DNA of 64,000 nt, from positions 62,001 through 126,000 of the forward strand of contig JBBHKE010003144.1 of NCBI GenBank assembly GCA_037447655.1, read 5' to 3'. Of the stretch, positions 1 through 10,368 are shown in pieces. Each line of letters begins with the position of its first letter. The first letter of the stretch is position 1. The translations under genes and the position numbers were made by a program. The notes below the pieces were generated by a model, which worked only from the letters and a program-made list of their open reading frames with translations, ran no database searches and was not told the origin of the DNA. This DNA is from Zygnema cylindricum. Lineage: Eukaryota > Streptophyta > Zygnematophyceae > Zygnematales > Zygnemataceae.

Positions 1-696
1 ACCCAATCTTATACATCTTTAAGATGGATATTTCTAGAAACAATAAGTTTTTTTTTCTCAAGTAAAAAAACTCTATATCCTTTTGCATTATCATCATACC
101 TTATGAAAATCCGAGGTAAGACTTTAGGCTTCATTTTCCATCTATCTTGTGAAGTATCTAAAATAAAACACTTGTTACCAAAGATCTTTAAGTGACTAAC
201 ATCAGGTTTTTCCCTTGTCTAAAGCTCATAAGGTGTAGTGCTAATAGACCTAGAAGCATTCTATTTATAATATAAACAGCAAAGTTAAGTGCTTCAGCAT
301 AGAATTTCAAATCCAGCCTTTTATCTGCAAGCATGGACCGAGCACTCTTTGTCATTGTCTTATTTAATCTTTAAAAAACACCATTTTATTCCGGTGTGTA
401 TCGAACATTAAGATTGTTATTGATACCTTCCTGAAGGAGAAATTCTCCGCTCACGCTTTGTAGTGTTTGAAGTGAGTAAACACTCCACTCTTATGTTGCA
501 TGAAGTAAACTTTGGTGTACCTCAAGAAGTCATCTGTGAATGTGACCATATAGTGGACGCCTCCAGCCGAAGCCACTTGTGAAGGACCGAGAACATCAAT
601 GTGTATTAGTTGGATCTTGCCTATTGAACAATCATCACATGATTTTATAGGATGAGATGTGAGAGAAACTCCATCAAATTTTCCCAAACTCACCAT
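1..696 (-). pseudogene. copia D integrase, 5' part, cut by the window edge
   Basis: The first 81 codons hold the end of the zinc-binding region (SCDDCSIGK) and the first catalytic Asp block IHIDVLGPS, followed by TFTDDF. Further down the strand, across frameshifts, YTPE-x-NGVF and the helix ARSMLADKRLD match the catalytic Glu region (normally TPEQNGVAER). A CFILDTS-like block is seen near the left edge. The integrase would splice element cDNA into the genome, but stops and frame changes make this copy dead. Confidence 0.75.
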
Positions 697-699
697 TTT

Positions 700-1143
700 C
701 TATAGATTATCATAATTCATGAGTCCTAATCTCTTATGCCACAACTCATTATCAGATTCGACACTGGAGTAGAGTACATCATTTTCCTTAAATTTAGCCA
801 TGTCCATCTGGTACATTTTGCTAGCATCTCTAGTTCCTGTAACTGCAACTTTCCTTTTCTTGCTAACAACCTGTCTCCCTCCTTTTAGAACAACTTCAAA
901 GCCTTTGCTCTCCACTAATGATGTAAAAAAAAGATTTTTCTTAAAATCTTGAACATACAAAATATTGTGAAGGGTTCTCTCTACCGACTTTACCCCCACA
1001 TCTACCATCAATGATACATCACCTTGAGCTGAGGTTTGAACACTCATGCTGCAAGCATAGTAGATACTCTTTGGATATGTTTGCTGCAGATTCGTAAAAG
1101 CCGCCTTGTTCCAACACATGTCGGCAGACGCTCCACTGTCCAT
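700..1143 (-). pseudogene. copia D aspartic protease and GAG-pre-integrase segment
   Basis: The frame opens with MDSGASADM, the copia protease active site (D-S-G), preceded by in-frame DNA that would extend it. It ends with the LWHKRLGLMNYDNL block typical of the GAG-pre-integrase region. The intervening sequence has the usual copia block LHNILYVQDFKKNLF. The stretch is open for about 147 codons, and the catalytic Asp is retained. Confidence 0.8.
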
Positions 1144-1359
1144 GATCCATCCTGCATCCTCTGACCCTCTATGGCAGCCGCCATAGCAAAAAAATCCGCC
1201 TCCTCTTGCGCATAAAAGCTGAGCTACTCATCTGTATCAATTGCAGAAGCTGAAAAAAGAGCATTTCCACGGTAAGGATTTCCTCAAAAACCTTTTTGAT
1301 ACTAGCTCTGTTGCCAACCTGGCCAGTATAAACCTGTCTCATTAGCCTTTTTAAGCTAA

Positions 1360-1420
1360 GGACAGTACCTGTATCCATGACCCTTCTCATAACAATAAAA
1401 GCAAGTGGTAGAAGATGGCC
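1360..1420 (-). pseudogene. copia D gag zinc knuckle
   Basis: The minus strand encodes CFYCYEKGHGYRYC, a perfect C-x2-C-x4-H-x4-C nucleocapsid zinc knuckle, which binds the element RNA. It is in a different frame from the gag domain at 1779-2147, so at least one frameshift separates them. Confidence 0.7.
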
Positions 1421-1778
1421 TATTTTGCCTCTGATTAAACTGATTTTGATCTTGGTTAAATTGACTCTTGTTCTGATTAACATGATTTCTTTTGTCAAAG
1501 TATGCTGCAAAGGCTTCAACCTTACCTTCTCCTTCAAGTAATTTAGTATTAGTCTCTTCCTCTAATATAAGATTATACGCTTACTGAAATGACCAGCTAG
1601 TTTTATCATGACTCTTTAATTGAACAGACACACCCTTCATGCTACTAGGGAGACCTCTAATAAGCAGAGCTGCCAGTTGAAACTCACAAAATGACCCCCA
1701 AGCAGAAGAGTGAGCATCAATGAGCGCACGAAAATTGTCACTATACTCAACCATAGTTCCCCCCGTGTATTTGTATCC

Positions 1779-2147
1779 TCAAATTTTTCCAGCCACCAAA
1801 AGCTCCTCGTGAACATTCGCTTTCTCAAAAGCGGATTTGAGGGATGTCCAAATCTCCCTCGCCTTCTTCATTTTCATTCGTGACATGACCAAATTTTCTG
1901 AAATACAAAGAATTAGATTGTTCCTTGCCATTAATTTCATTTTCGCCCAAGTTGGATCTGTTTCATCAAGGGAGCCATCCAAGACCCCCAATAAGTCAGC
2001 AGTTTCAAACGACAATTGAACCATCGCCGCCCAGTACGCATACTTTTGGCCATTGAAGATAGGAATTCTTGTCGAAAGGCCCATATACTATTGTTCTACA
2101 ACCACCGTTGCAGGCGGAGAACCAGCAGTAGTAGTGGAAGTAGACAT
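1779..2147 (-). pseudogene. copia D gag N-terminal domain, with in-frame stop
   Basis: The likely start is the ATG at 2147-2145, giving a Ser/Thr-rich leader that begins MSTSTTTAG. A TAG stop follows after about 19 codons and the same frame then continues with the copia gag motif IPIFNGQKYAYWAAMVQLSF and a helix-rich segment ending near 1779. This is the UBN2/DUF4219-type gag domain that packages copia RNA. The leader and domain share one frame across the stop, so the stop looks like a later nonsense change rather than a wrong start. Confidence 0.75.
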
Positions 2148-3155
2148 GAAAAACAGCAGAAACTATCAAAGTACCTACTCAGCAGCCAGCTTTGAACTGA
2201 CACAAAATTTGACTCAAAGATGCAATATGCTTCAAATTTGCCACAGTGATACACAATACAATAAAATGACAATTCTCAAAGTTGCAGCCTAAACAAAAAG
2301 TAAATCATAAGATATGATGTCTGGAAGTTTCCCAAAAATTGCCCTTAGAAAATCATATTCCCAAACTGGATGATATAAAATTTACGAAGTCCTAAAATTT
2401 ATACTCACAGTGACAATCTACTGGTCACACTGATTCGAGTGACCGTACTACAGAAACTATCCCGACTAACGACAAAGTATCCAGCTTGTACTTTACTGTA
2501 CCTAAAGTACCTCCAAAAACCTAATTATTATTTCCAATAACCAAATTAATGAAACACTATTTTATAATACACTAAACTACAAAATACTTTTATTCAACTA
2601 TTTTCAGATGTCGAACCGTACAAAAATGTTCCAGGTGCTTAGTCACCGTAGTCGCTAAAATACAGCCGATTGTCGTAGTGAAGTACGAAGCACCTGAGTG
2701 CTTTGTCCCTTGTGGTACGGCGTGAATCACGCTTCGTCACTTGTGGTCCCACGTAAATCATGCCTTGTCACTTACGGTCCCACGTGAATCTTGTTTGTGG
2801 TCCCAGGTGAATCGCGTCCGTTGACGCCTCTCGAAATCAATGATCATACATAGTATCGTACAAATCATTTTAGAAATATCCGGACGTTTCTATTTAACAA
2901 TCATAGAAATGTTGCGTACCATATAATTCCAATATATCCGTATGACTCCAAAAATCTCCGTACCATATTTTTTTTGAGGTGTTTGGATCAGATTCCGTCC
3001 GACTGATCCGGCGATTACAAATGTCTGTTGCGTGACGCGTGTTGTCGCCACTACGTAAAATTGCGGAGGTACAAAACACTCTAATGTACTTTTACTACTC
3101 TAACACTAATAAAGGTAAGTATTACTACTTAGAAAATATTCTAAGTCTTTTTGGT
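2148..3155. other. gene-free stretch; possible LTR of copia D, with a short minisatellite
   Basis: This lies between the gag start of copia D and the broken end of copia A. Read on the minus strand it has a copia-like LTR start TGTTAGAGTAG at about 3105. That would make it the 5' LTR and leader of D, but no second LTR copy is in the window and I find no clear primer site. At 2708-2815 a unit of about 31 bp (GTCACTTGTGGTCCCACGTG core) is repeated three to four times with mismatches. Confidence 0.35.
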
Positions 3156-4081
3156 CTACTCTATTTCCTGAACTAAAGATTTCACATTTCGACAGTAGGG
3201 CATGTGGACAGTTTCCTCCTCCTCAAATTTGCGATATTGTAGTTTGGAATCTAATGGTGTCAAGACCAGCTTAGAATCCAACATAACAAATTTTGTATGT
3301 TTTTCTTTACAATATTGGGCTTGCGAGAATTTTATATCCCCATTATCGTACTTTAAAACTTCCACTCGAAGAATATATTGTGCTTCCCCCAAATTTGTGA
3401 CTTTAAAATGTAGGTTCAGGTACTCCTTCAATTTTGCTATTCGCGTCAACTTGTCACATATCATCAATAAGTCATCCACATACACAGAAAATATGATTTG
3501 ATCCCCCCCCCCTCACCTTTTACGTAAACTCCTGAATCTGAAAGTGTTCTTACGAATCCAAATTCTGTAAGGACCTTGTGTAATTGTAAATACCAAGTAC
3601 TTGGTGCTTGCTTTAATTCGTACAAGGACTTTCGCAGCCGGCTACCTTCCCCTCACTCGACACTAGTCTTTTTGGAACCTTCATATAAACCTCCTCCTCT
3701 AAATCACCATTCAAAAACGCCGTCTCTACGGTCCATTTGGTGAATGTGCTTCTTACTTGCAACGACAATAGCAATAATAATTCTCAAAGAATCAAAATTC
3801 ACTACTGGTGCATATGTCTCCGTAGAATCTACTCATTCCCTTTGTTGAAAGCCCTTACAAACTAGCCGAGCCTTATGTTTTACTATTTCCCCCGATGCAC
3901 CAGGTTTTGTTTTGAAAACCCACTTCGCATCAATAGCCTTTTTACCCTCCGGTAAACTTACCTCCTCAAATGTTTGGTTGTCGATAATAGATTGAAGTTC
4001 TCTTTCCCACGCCGGTTTCCAATGCGTTTCCAAATTGCATGATTTTCTTCCTTCCATATACGATTGCGGATCGCCCGGCAT
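3156..4081 (-). pseudogene. copia A reverse transcriptase, broken
   Basis: 4081-3833 encodes the RT N-terminal region with IDAKWVFKTKPGASGEIVKH and ARLVCKGFQQRE, which are classic copia RT motifs. 3485-3156 encodes the active-site block MYVDDLLMI (YVDD intact) and the following LGEAQYILRVEV block. The two parts are in different frames with a degraded 350-bp middle. The homology stops after a PY..RNV.SLV block, just before the RNase H domain would start. Confidence 0.85.
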
Positions 4082-4856
4082 ATTATCGCATAATGATTGC
4101 TATAAGAGGAAATCTTCCTCCCTAGCCGCCGAAATATAATAAAAAGAATTTTCAACATTTCCCTTATCGTCAAAAGAAAGACGAGCCAGTTTCTTTCCCC
4201 TATTTTCTCGCATTCTCTCTCTCGGCTCAAATTCTTTCTCCTCCTTTGCCAGTTCCTCCTTAAAGATATTCGGGCCACTCGATTTAGAAAACGAAGATTT
4301 CCCGTGCGAGGAAATTAGATTTCATTCGTGAATCCCCACTAAAGTTATCAAATTTGCATTTTCCACAAATTTACCTTTTCCCCTCTTGGCATTGGAGTTG
4401 GATTAAGTCCATTTAGTCTGAACTCTGAATTCAAAGATCACTAATTTCAAATTCCTCATGAAATTCAAGATTAGAATGTTGCTTAGCCGATCGAGAAATT
4501 GTGGATAATAAATCCTAGTGAAAGTCCACATTCCTCGATTCCTCAACGATATGACGAATCGGATCATAAATTTGATAAAGACTCCCTTTCTTGCTTTATC
4601 CCACAAAATAACCACTCCAACTCCTTGATGCAAACTTACCCTTCCTCTTTTGTGTTTGAATATAAACCGACGCACTACATCCCCAAATTCGACTATGGGG
4701 AAGAGTGGGTTTTCTTTCATTCTATAATTCGTATGGAGTTTTGTGAACATAAATTGATGTAATCCTCCTATTGCAAATATAATTCACTGTTAAAATTGCA
4801 TCGCCCCATAAATGAATACTCCTATCGGATCGGTGTACCATGGATCGTACCATCTC

Positions 4857-5468
4857 TTAGAGAGTGCGGTTTTTTCTCTCGGCAATACCATTTGATTCCG
4901 GTAAGTAAGATGCGGTGTATTGATGAGAAATTCCCCACTCTTTGCAATAAGGATCAAAAGAAAGAAATTTCCCTCCATTATCTGATCTTATAGATTTTAA
5001 TTTTCTCTCAAATTGCCTTTCGGCAATCACATGCCACTCTAGAAAGCGTAAAAATGCTTTGGATTTTTGTTTAAGTAATAGTACCCATGTGAAGCGAGAG
5101 AAGTCGTCCACCACCACCATAATATATCTGTTTCCACCAATCGTCTCCGGTTTAACGTCCCCACATAAATCAATATGTAAAAGATCAAGCGGATGCATCG
5201 ATCGATGCATCGGATTCTTAACCGGATGCGGCTTTCAGATTTGTCTCCCCTTACTACACCCCTCACACCCATTAATTTTCTCTCCCTACACTAAGTCTAA
5301 TCCCTTTACGCTCCCATTTTTTATCATTCGTCGTAAACTCGCCTCGGATGTGTGACACATCCGGTGGTGCAATAATGTTAAATCGTCTTTTATTTCGGAT
5401 ATTTGCGAAATAATACCGGCGGAATTTGGGGAGGATTTAGGCGGATGCCAAATTGCACGGCAGTGCAT
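4857..5468 (-). pseudogene. copia A GAG-pre-integrase and integrase core
   Basis: 5468-5286 carries a GAG-pre-integrase-like segment with LLHHRMCHTSEASL. 5210-4857 encodes an integrase core with all three catalytic acidic blocks visible: LLHIDLCGD (first Asp), IRSDNGGKFLS (second Asp) and LPESNGIAERKNRTL (Glu). The two segments are joined through a frameshift near 5270. This is the best preserved part of A. Confidence 0.85.
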
Positions 5469-5519
5469 GAATTCCGTGACTTCACCTTTTCTGATTTTTA
5501 CACCATCCGGTCGTACAGT

Positions 5520-5629
5520 TTTTATTGTGGAATCTCCGTACGCAAGTACGCTCCATCCAGTTGTTAAATCTGTGGAACACTGAAAAGGGTCACCGAACCT
5601 TTAGGTAGGTACCAAACATTTGTCGACTT
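5520..5629 (-). pseudogene. copia A protease, second part beyond the nested insertion
   Basis: Immediately after the outer border of element B the minus strand encodes NVWYLPKGSVTLFSVPQI, which matches the copia block VLYVP-x(3)-NLLSV that normally follows the protease strand broken off at 18874. This shows that A was one element before B landed in it. Stops follow at once in this copy. Confidence 0.7.
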
Positions 5630-6229
5630 TGAAAGATTAGAAACCAAATAAAATATACACACAATAATGGTGTTCCTCCAAAACACATTCAATATATTAT
5701 GCAAAATGCAAATACAACTCCTTTTCTTCCTTCCTTTTACTTTCTAACCTTTCTATGCCTCGTTAATAAGCTACGTCTCCAAAACGATAAGACTACCACG
5801 AAGTCTCAACTAATATATATAGGTTCAAGACTAGAATCGCGTAAGAGTCAACGTGGTGAAATGAACGACCAACAAGTTGTACCAACTTGAACAACACGAT
5901 ACGACTAGAACAGTCAATTACGAACCTACTTGAATCACACGGTACGACTTGAACTTACCTGAACCGAAATTACCTAGGAATTTTGACGTCTCTTCTATAG
6001 TACTATTCAAACATACGTGAAACCAAATGAACAATCAATTTCTACGTCACTTCAAATATCTAGCGACGAAACTACTTCGTGGCTGGTACATCAAATATCC
6101 AGCGACGAAACTACTTCGTGGCTGGTATATCAAATATCCAGCGACGAAACTACTTCGTCGCTGGTCATTGCTGCTTTAGCCACGAGAATGACTCGTCGCT
6201 AAAAGAGTTCTTAGTACCAAATCCTAACA
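5630..6229 (-). repeat. 3' LTR of copia B (600 bp) with three hairpin units
   Basis: It aligns along its length with 18314-18873. On the plus strand it starts TGAAAGATTA and ends ATCCTAACA. The 40-bp length difference is explained by one extra copy of a 39-bp tandem unit at about 6050-6165 (three here, two in the other LTR). Each unit contains inverted arms CCAGCGACGAA and TTCGTCGCTGG or a close variant, and one more hairpin with arms TTAGC.ACGAG and CTCGTCGCTAA lies next to them at 6176-6203. Confidence 0.9.
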
Positions 6230-6242
6230 TTCCTCCTCTTAT
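6230..6242 (-). promoter_or_regulatory. polypurine tract of copia B
   Basis: The minus strand reads AAGAGGAGGAA directly against the 3' LTR border at 6229, the expected place for priming plus-strand cDNA. Confidence 0.75.
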
Positions 6243-6322
6243 TGAGATACTCAAAGCCCCCTCTTACTCCATGCCAACTAATTTTTTTCCCATCTTATAA
6301 ACATCTTTTAATATTGCTTTGG

Positions 6323-6895
6323 TTAACATATTAGTAGCTTATTCTTCTGTGGGTACAAACGCAAATTCAACTTCTTTTTTTGCGACACCAAATCTCGAAC
6401 AAAGCCACTGAATTTTAATGTGTTTAGTTTGTTGTGTAATATAGGATTTTTACTAAGTGCAATGGAGGACATGTTATCACTTAATATTTGCATGCATTCT
6501 TTTTCAACTCCAACCTCCGCTAGAAATTCTTTGATCCACACAACATTTTTCGCAGCATGACATGCGGCCATATACTCCGCCTTCGTAGATGAAAGTGCCA
6601 CAGTAGGTTGCAAACGGGAATTCCACGAGATCGCTCCTCTTGCAAGTAAAAACACATATTCTAACTTAGACCTTCTTGTATCATGGTCCCCTCCATAGTC
6701 GGCATCACAATATCTATAACAACTCAAGCTCTCATCTTTTCTATAAACTATTCCTAGACTAAGTGTTCTCGCCAAATACCTAAACATTCTCTTCATCGCC
6801 TCCCAATATACCTTTTTCAGATTGCCACAATACCGACTAACAACACTCACCGCGGAACTAATGTCAGGTAAAGTATCGACACTGAAATTCATCAA
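6323..6895 (-). pseudogene. copia B RNase H domain
   Basis: The stretch of about 190 codons carries the copia RT-RNase H linker (a VVSRYCGNLKKVYWEAMKRM block), then the RNase H first-acid block YCDADYGGD, the ISWNSRLQPTVALSSTKAEY block with its Glu, and ILSDNMSSIAL with the third Asp. The order and spacing match copia RNase H, which degrades the RNA strand during reverse transcription. It ends about 90 bp before the 3' LTR, as usual. Confidence 0.85.
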
Positions 6896-6996
6896 GCTAC
6901 CGACCGCCTCCCTATACGGAACATCAACCTCAGAATTTTAACAAAATTTGAAAGTTTATCACGAGGATGAAGGGGAGTTCCAAGTGGCTTTATATC

Positions 6997-7705
6997 TTAA
7001 AACCCAAATATTTCAAGTGCCTCTTTTGCATATTGTTCTTGGCTCAACTTGATTTCTCCGTTCCTCCTCCTCTGAATCTGAATTCCCACAATGTATTGTG
7101 CATCTCTTAAGATTGTGATTTTAAAATGCTTTCGAAATTCAATCTTTAATTCTCCAAGTAAATCCAAGTTGTGAGAGATGGAAATGAATTCATCTACGTA
7201 TACACTAAAAATTATCATATCTGATCCTTCTCCCCGAATATACACTCCACAGTCTGTAGTGAGCCTCTTAAATCCCAAGATAAGTAAAAGCGTGTGAAGC
7301 TTATCGTTCCACATTCTTGGCGCTTGCTTCAAAGCATACAAAGTCTTCCACAATCTCCATACTTTACCATTCTTTCTGGGAACTCCTTTTGGAAGTTTCA
7401 TGAACACCTCCTCATCTAATTCACCATTTGAGAAAGCTGATTCTACATCCATCTATTGGATATGCGTTCCCTCTGCCGCCGCCATTGCAATAATTCCTTG
7501 CAAAAGAATCAAACTTAACTACAGGAGCAAAGGTCTCTGAATAGTCACTACCCTTCTTCTGCTGAAATCCTTTACATACCAACCGTGCCTTATACTTAAG
7601 AATTTCTCCCGAGGCTTTTTTCTTTGTCTTAAAAGTCCACTCTGAGTCAATTGCCTTCTTACAAATTGGTACGTCTATATCTTCAAAACACCCATTAGAT
7701 TTCAC
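6997..7705 (-). pseudogene. copia B reverse transcriptase, YVDD box changed to YVDE
   Basis: 7705-7421 encodes AIDSEWTFKTKKKASGEILK and RLVCKGFQQKKGSDYSETFA; 7452-6997, in another frame, encodes MDVESAFSNGELDEEVFMK, LYALKQAPRMW and FSVYVDEFISIS. These are the ordered copia RT blocks. The active-site box is YVDE instead of YVDD, so the second catalytic Asp is gone, and a frameshift lies in the overlap near 7430-7450. Confidence 0.85.
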
Positions 7706-7843
7706 ATAATTAAACTCTTTTATAAATGTCGGTTTCCACTTCTCCTCCCATTCGTCTGAGTCTCTAGCCTCTTGATATGATTGAGGATCGGCAAGAAGAT
7801 TGTGTGTATTTGCCTTTCATAAGAGGAAGGATTCCGCCCTTTT

Positions 7844-8281
7844 TTATCTAAGTTCGGAAATTTTCTTGTGGTAACTAGTTTGCTTCTTATATGACTGTCT
7901 TGGTGAGAATAGTTCCGCTGCCTTCCCTTTCGTTGATCTCTTACTTTTTTTTACGTCCTCCGCAAATTCCTTATCCGAATCACTACTCTCAATCTTGTCA
8001 TTGCCCTCATTCTCTAAAGCTGTCTCTTCTCGTGTCACGTTGTTGCTGAAAGTAGATGATTCTCTAATGATCTTGTCCCCTTGTTCTTCATTGCTGGTGG
8101 GCTTAGGTTTTTGAACTTTCTCTAATGTTTTTTCTACAAATCGCATTTTTTTCTTTGTCCCTACCTCTATTAAGACATCTTCTTCTTCCTCCTCCTCTCC
8201 TGTAAATTTTTCATAATGACTATCCTCCTCGTAATCTTGGGCCCGTTTAGACTCATTAGCTCCTTTCACCATCCATTCCAA
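7844..8281 (-). pseudogene. copia B integrase C-terminal linker region
   Basis: An open stretch of about 145 codons rich in Glu, Lys and Ser lies between the integrase and RT, the position of the poorly conserved linker in copia polyproteins. Nothing in it is recognisable by motif. The assignment rests on position and on continuity with the neighbouring blocks. Confidence 0.6.
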
Positions 8282-8482
8282 GTTTTTATTGAACTCGACA
8301 TTTTTAGACTCTCAAACCCTTCTAGTAACAGGGTTATAAATCCGATACTGCATCGAGTTTTCACTATACCCCACAAAGTATCCTTCCCCTGACCATGCTT
8401 CAAATTTCCCCTTTTGGTTTTTTTCCTCTACTTATCCCATAGCCTCACATCCCCAAATCCTTAAATGTTTTACCATAGGCAC

Positions 8483-9142
8483 TTATCCACTCCAAAGTTC
8501 CTCCGGTGTTTTGTTACCTAAAGCCGAGTTGATTTTCCAGTTGGTGACATGATTAGCCGCCCTGATTGCTTCTCCCCAAAAATGATGAGTAAGTTTTGTC
8601 GTGTGGAGCATGACCCTCACCATCTTTTGCAATGTCCGATTTGTTCTCTCTGCTATTCCATTTGATCGTGGGGAATAAGTAGCAGTGAAATGTTGTTTAA
8701 TCCCCGTCTCCATACAATTTTCGGCAAAGGCAAGAAATTCGCCTCTATGGTCTGATTATACTGCTTTTACCTGCCTCCCACTTTCCATCTCAACCATAAC
8801 CACAAAATATTTAAACATCTCTAATGCTTCTGACTTTGCCTTTAAAAGGTACACCCATGACTTCGTGGTGAAATCATCAACTATCACCATAATGTATTTA
8901 TATTTTCCAATGGTTTCTAGATGTATGTCACCACAAAGATCTACGTGAACTAGGTCTAAAGGGGCATTCTCCTTAAACTGAAGGTCTTTCACTGGGTAAG
9001 GCTTTCTTCTATGCTTCTCATTGTGCATCCTACACATCCGATAACCTTTTCTCTTGTTGTCACGTCTAGTCCCCAAACCGCATGATGACGAATCATCTCT
9101 TTGACAATACTCTCTAAAGTGTGACACATACAATGATGCCAC
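8483..9142 (-). pseudogene. copia B integrase, broken
   Basis: 9142-8756 carries part of the zinc-binding region (YRMCRMHNEKH), the first Asp block DLVHVDLCGDI and VIVDDF. A stop (8756-8758) sits just before the second Asp block SDHRGEF. 8713-8483 then gives the Glu block YSPRSNGIAERTNRTLQ, with S in place of the usual E in PE-x-NG; the downstream HHFWGEAIRAANHV and TPEELWSG blocks are typical. Dead by at least one stop. Confidence 0.85.
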
Positions 9143-9243
9143 AACGTGAGATCCTCCTTGTTGACATTTGCCGAATGAAGGTGCTCTTTTTCGTCTGCCG
9201 TCCTATTTTATGGTTTTCTCCAAATCAGCCTACTTTGCATATT

Positions 9244-9690
9244 TTAAGTTACAACCCACTTTGCAAATGGACTTGTTTTACTACTCAAAATGATTCTACC
9301 CCTTTCCATGCATGTGGCTCTTCCACCTTTTCTTTGAAGTTGTGGGACACTTAAGAGATTGATGCACCCCCCCGGATTAAAAAGTACATTATTGAAACGT
9401 ACTCTATTGACTCTAGTTTTCCCTTCCCTATTTTGTGTCGATAGATCCAATAGTACTGTTCCCACTGTATTAATGACCATCATCGAACCGTTAGCCACTA
9501 TGATGGATTTTGGTATAGTAAGTTTTATAATATCACTTAATAGTCTTAGGTATGAACACATGTGATGGGTAGCACTTGAGACAATGATCCAATTGTTAAA
9601 TTTTCCATTAATCTCTTTGCCTCGTGTGTGAAATAGGATATCCTCTTTTTCTTGTGATTTCTCCATGAGTGAAACGAAGAATTCTTGATC
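9244..9690 (-). pseudogene. copia B protease, catalytic Asp lost
   Basis: The block NNWIIVSSATHHMCSY stands where copia proteases have W-I-x-DSGA-x-xH, so the catalytic D and the following G are replaced. Downstream, KSIIVANGSMM and NLLSVPQL confirm the domain. The first codons abut the 3' LTR of chromovirus C, showing where C inserted. Confidence 0.8.
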
Positions 9691-9703
9691 CTGTCCCACT
9701 AAC

Positions 9704-10255
9704 TGTAAAAGGGACAATAATGCACTCAACACGCCACAATGCACAGGGGAAAACACCAAGGATATCCCCATAGCAACAAAGGGACAATAATGCACTCAGC
9801 ACGCCACAATGCACAGGGGAAAACACCAAGGATATCCCCATAGCAACAGTAGGATCACACAGCACTGACAGACAAGGTTGCGCTTTATTACTTGGAAGAG
9901 AGTACAAGGTTTACACTCGCTGCGAAGGTCTAATGAGAAAGAGCTTCATACTCACTAGGCCTACTTGACTTTTTAAACTAGCTAGCTGCTAGTCAACCTA
10001 CTACTATACAACTGTACACGTGGACCTTCACGGTCAACCGAGATCTATCCAAAACCTCCTTCAAGAACTATACCGTTTGATCTACATTTTGCGGCGTTGC
10101 TATGCTGCGCTACTATGTTGTTGCGCTACTAAGTTGCTACGCCGCTAAGTTGTTATGCTGATACGCTGCGCTGGTCTGGAATCGCAGCTACGATGCTATG
10201 GAATTGCAACTACAGCAGCCTAGCCCTAACCATTAAGTACTCAAATCCTGTAACC
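9704..10255 (-). repeat. 3' LTR of chromovirus C with 70-bp internal tandem duplication
   Basis: It aligns with 16588-17069. The segment 9711-9780 is repeated at 9781-9850 with one or two changes; the other LTR has one copy. On the element strand this is at the 3' end of the LTR. Confidence 0.9.
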
Positions 10256-10368
10256 GCGTTATAATGCCTCCCACTAAGGATTCAACGTCTTGCTGAACCT
10301 TGACTGATTCAGGGAAATTGCAACCGTCGGAGTATATCGTATGTTTCTTCCCAATACTCCTCGAATTC

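Larger units (their letters stand above)
1..2147 (-). mobile_element. Ty1/copia retrotransposon D, 5' part, decayed
   Basis: Reading down the minus strand from 2147 there are, in copia order, a gag domain, a CCHC zinc knuckle, a protease starting MDSGAS, a GAG-pre-integrase segment and the start of an integrase. The integrase runs off the left edge, so RT, RNase H and the 3' LTR lie outside the window. The parts sit in different frames and hold several stops, so the element is not functional. The order protease-integrase (before any RT) identifies copia rather than gypsy. Divergence from elements A and B in this window is large, so it belongs to another copia lineage. Confidence 0.85.

Noticed and set aside
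9608-9907. 99- and 183-codon frames crossing 9704
   Set aside because: They run from copia B protease into the LTR of chromovirus C and repeat with the 70-bp duplication; not a gene.
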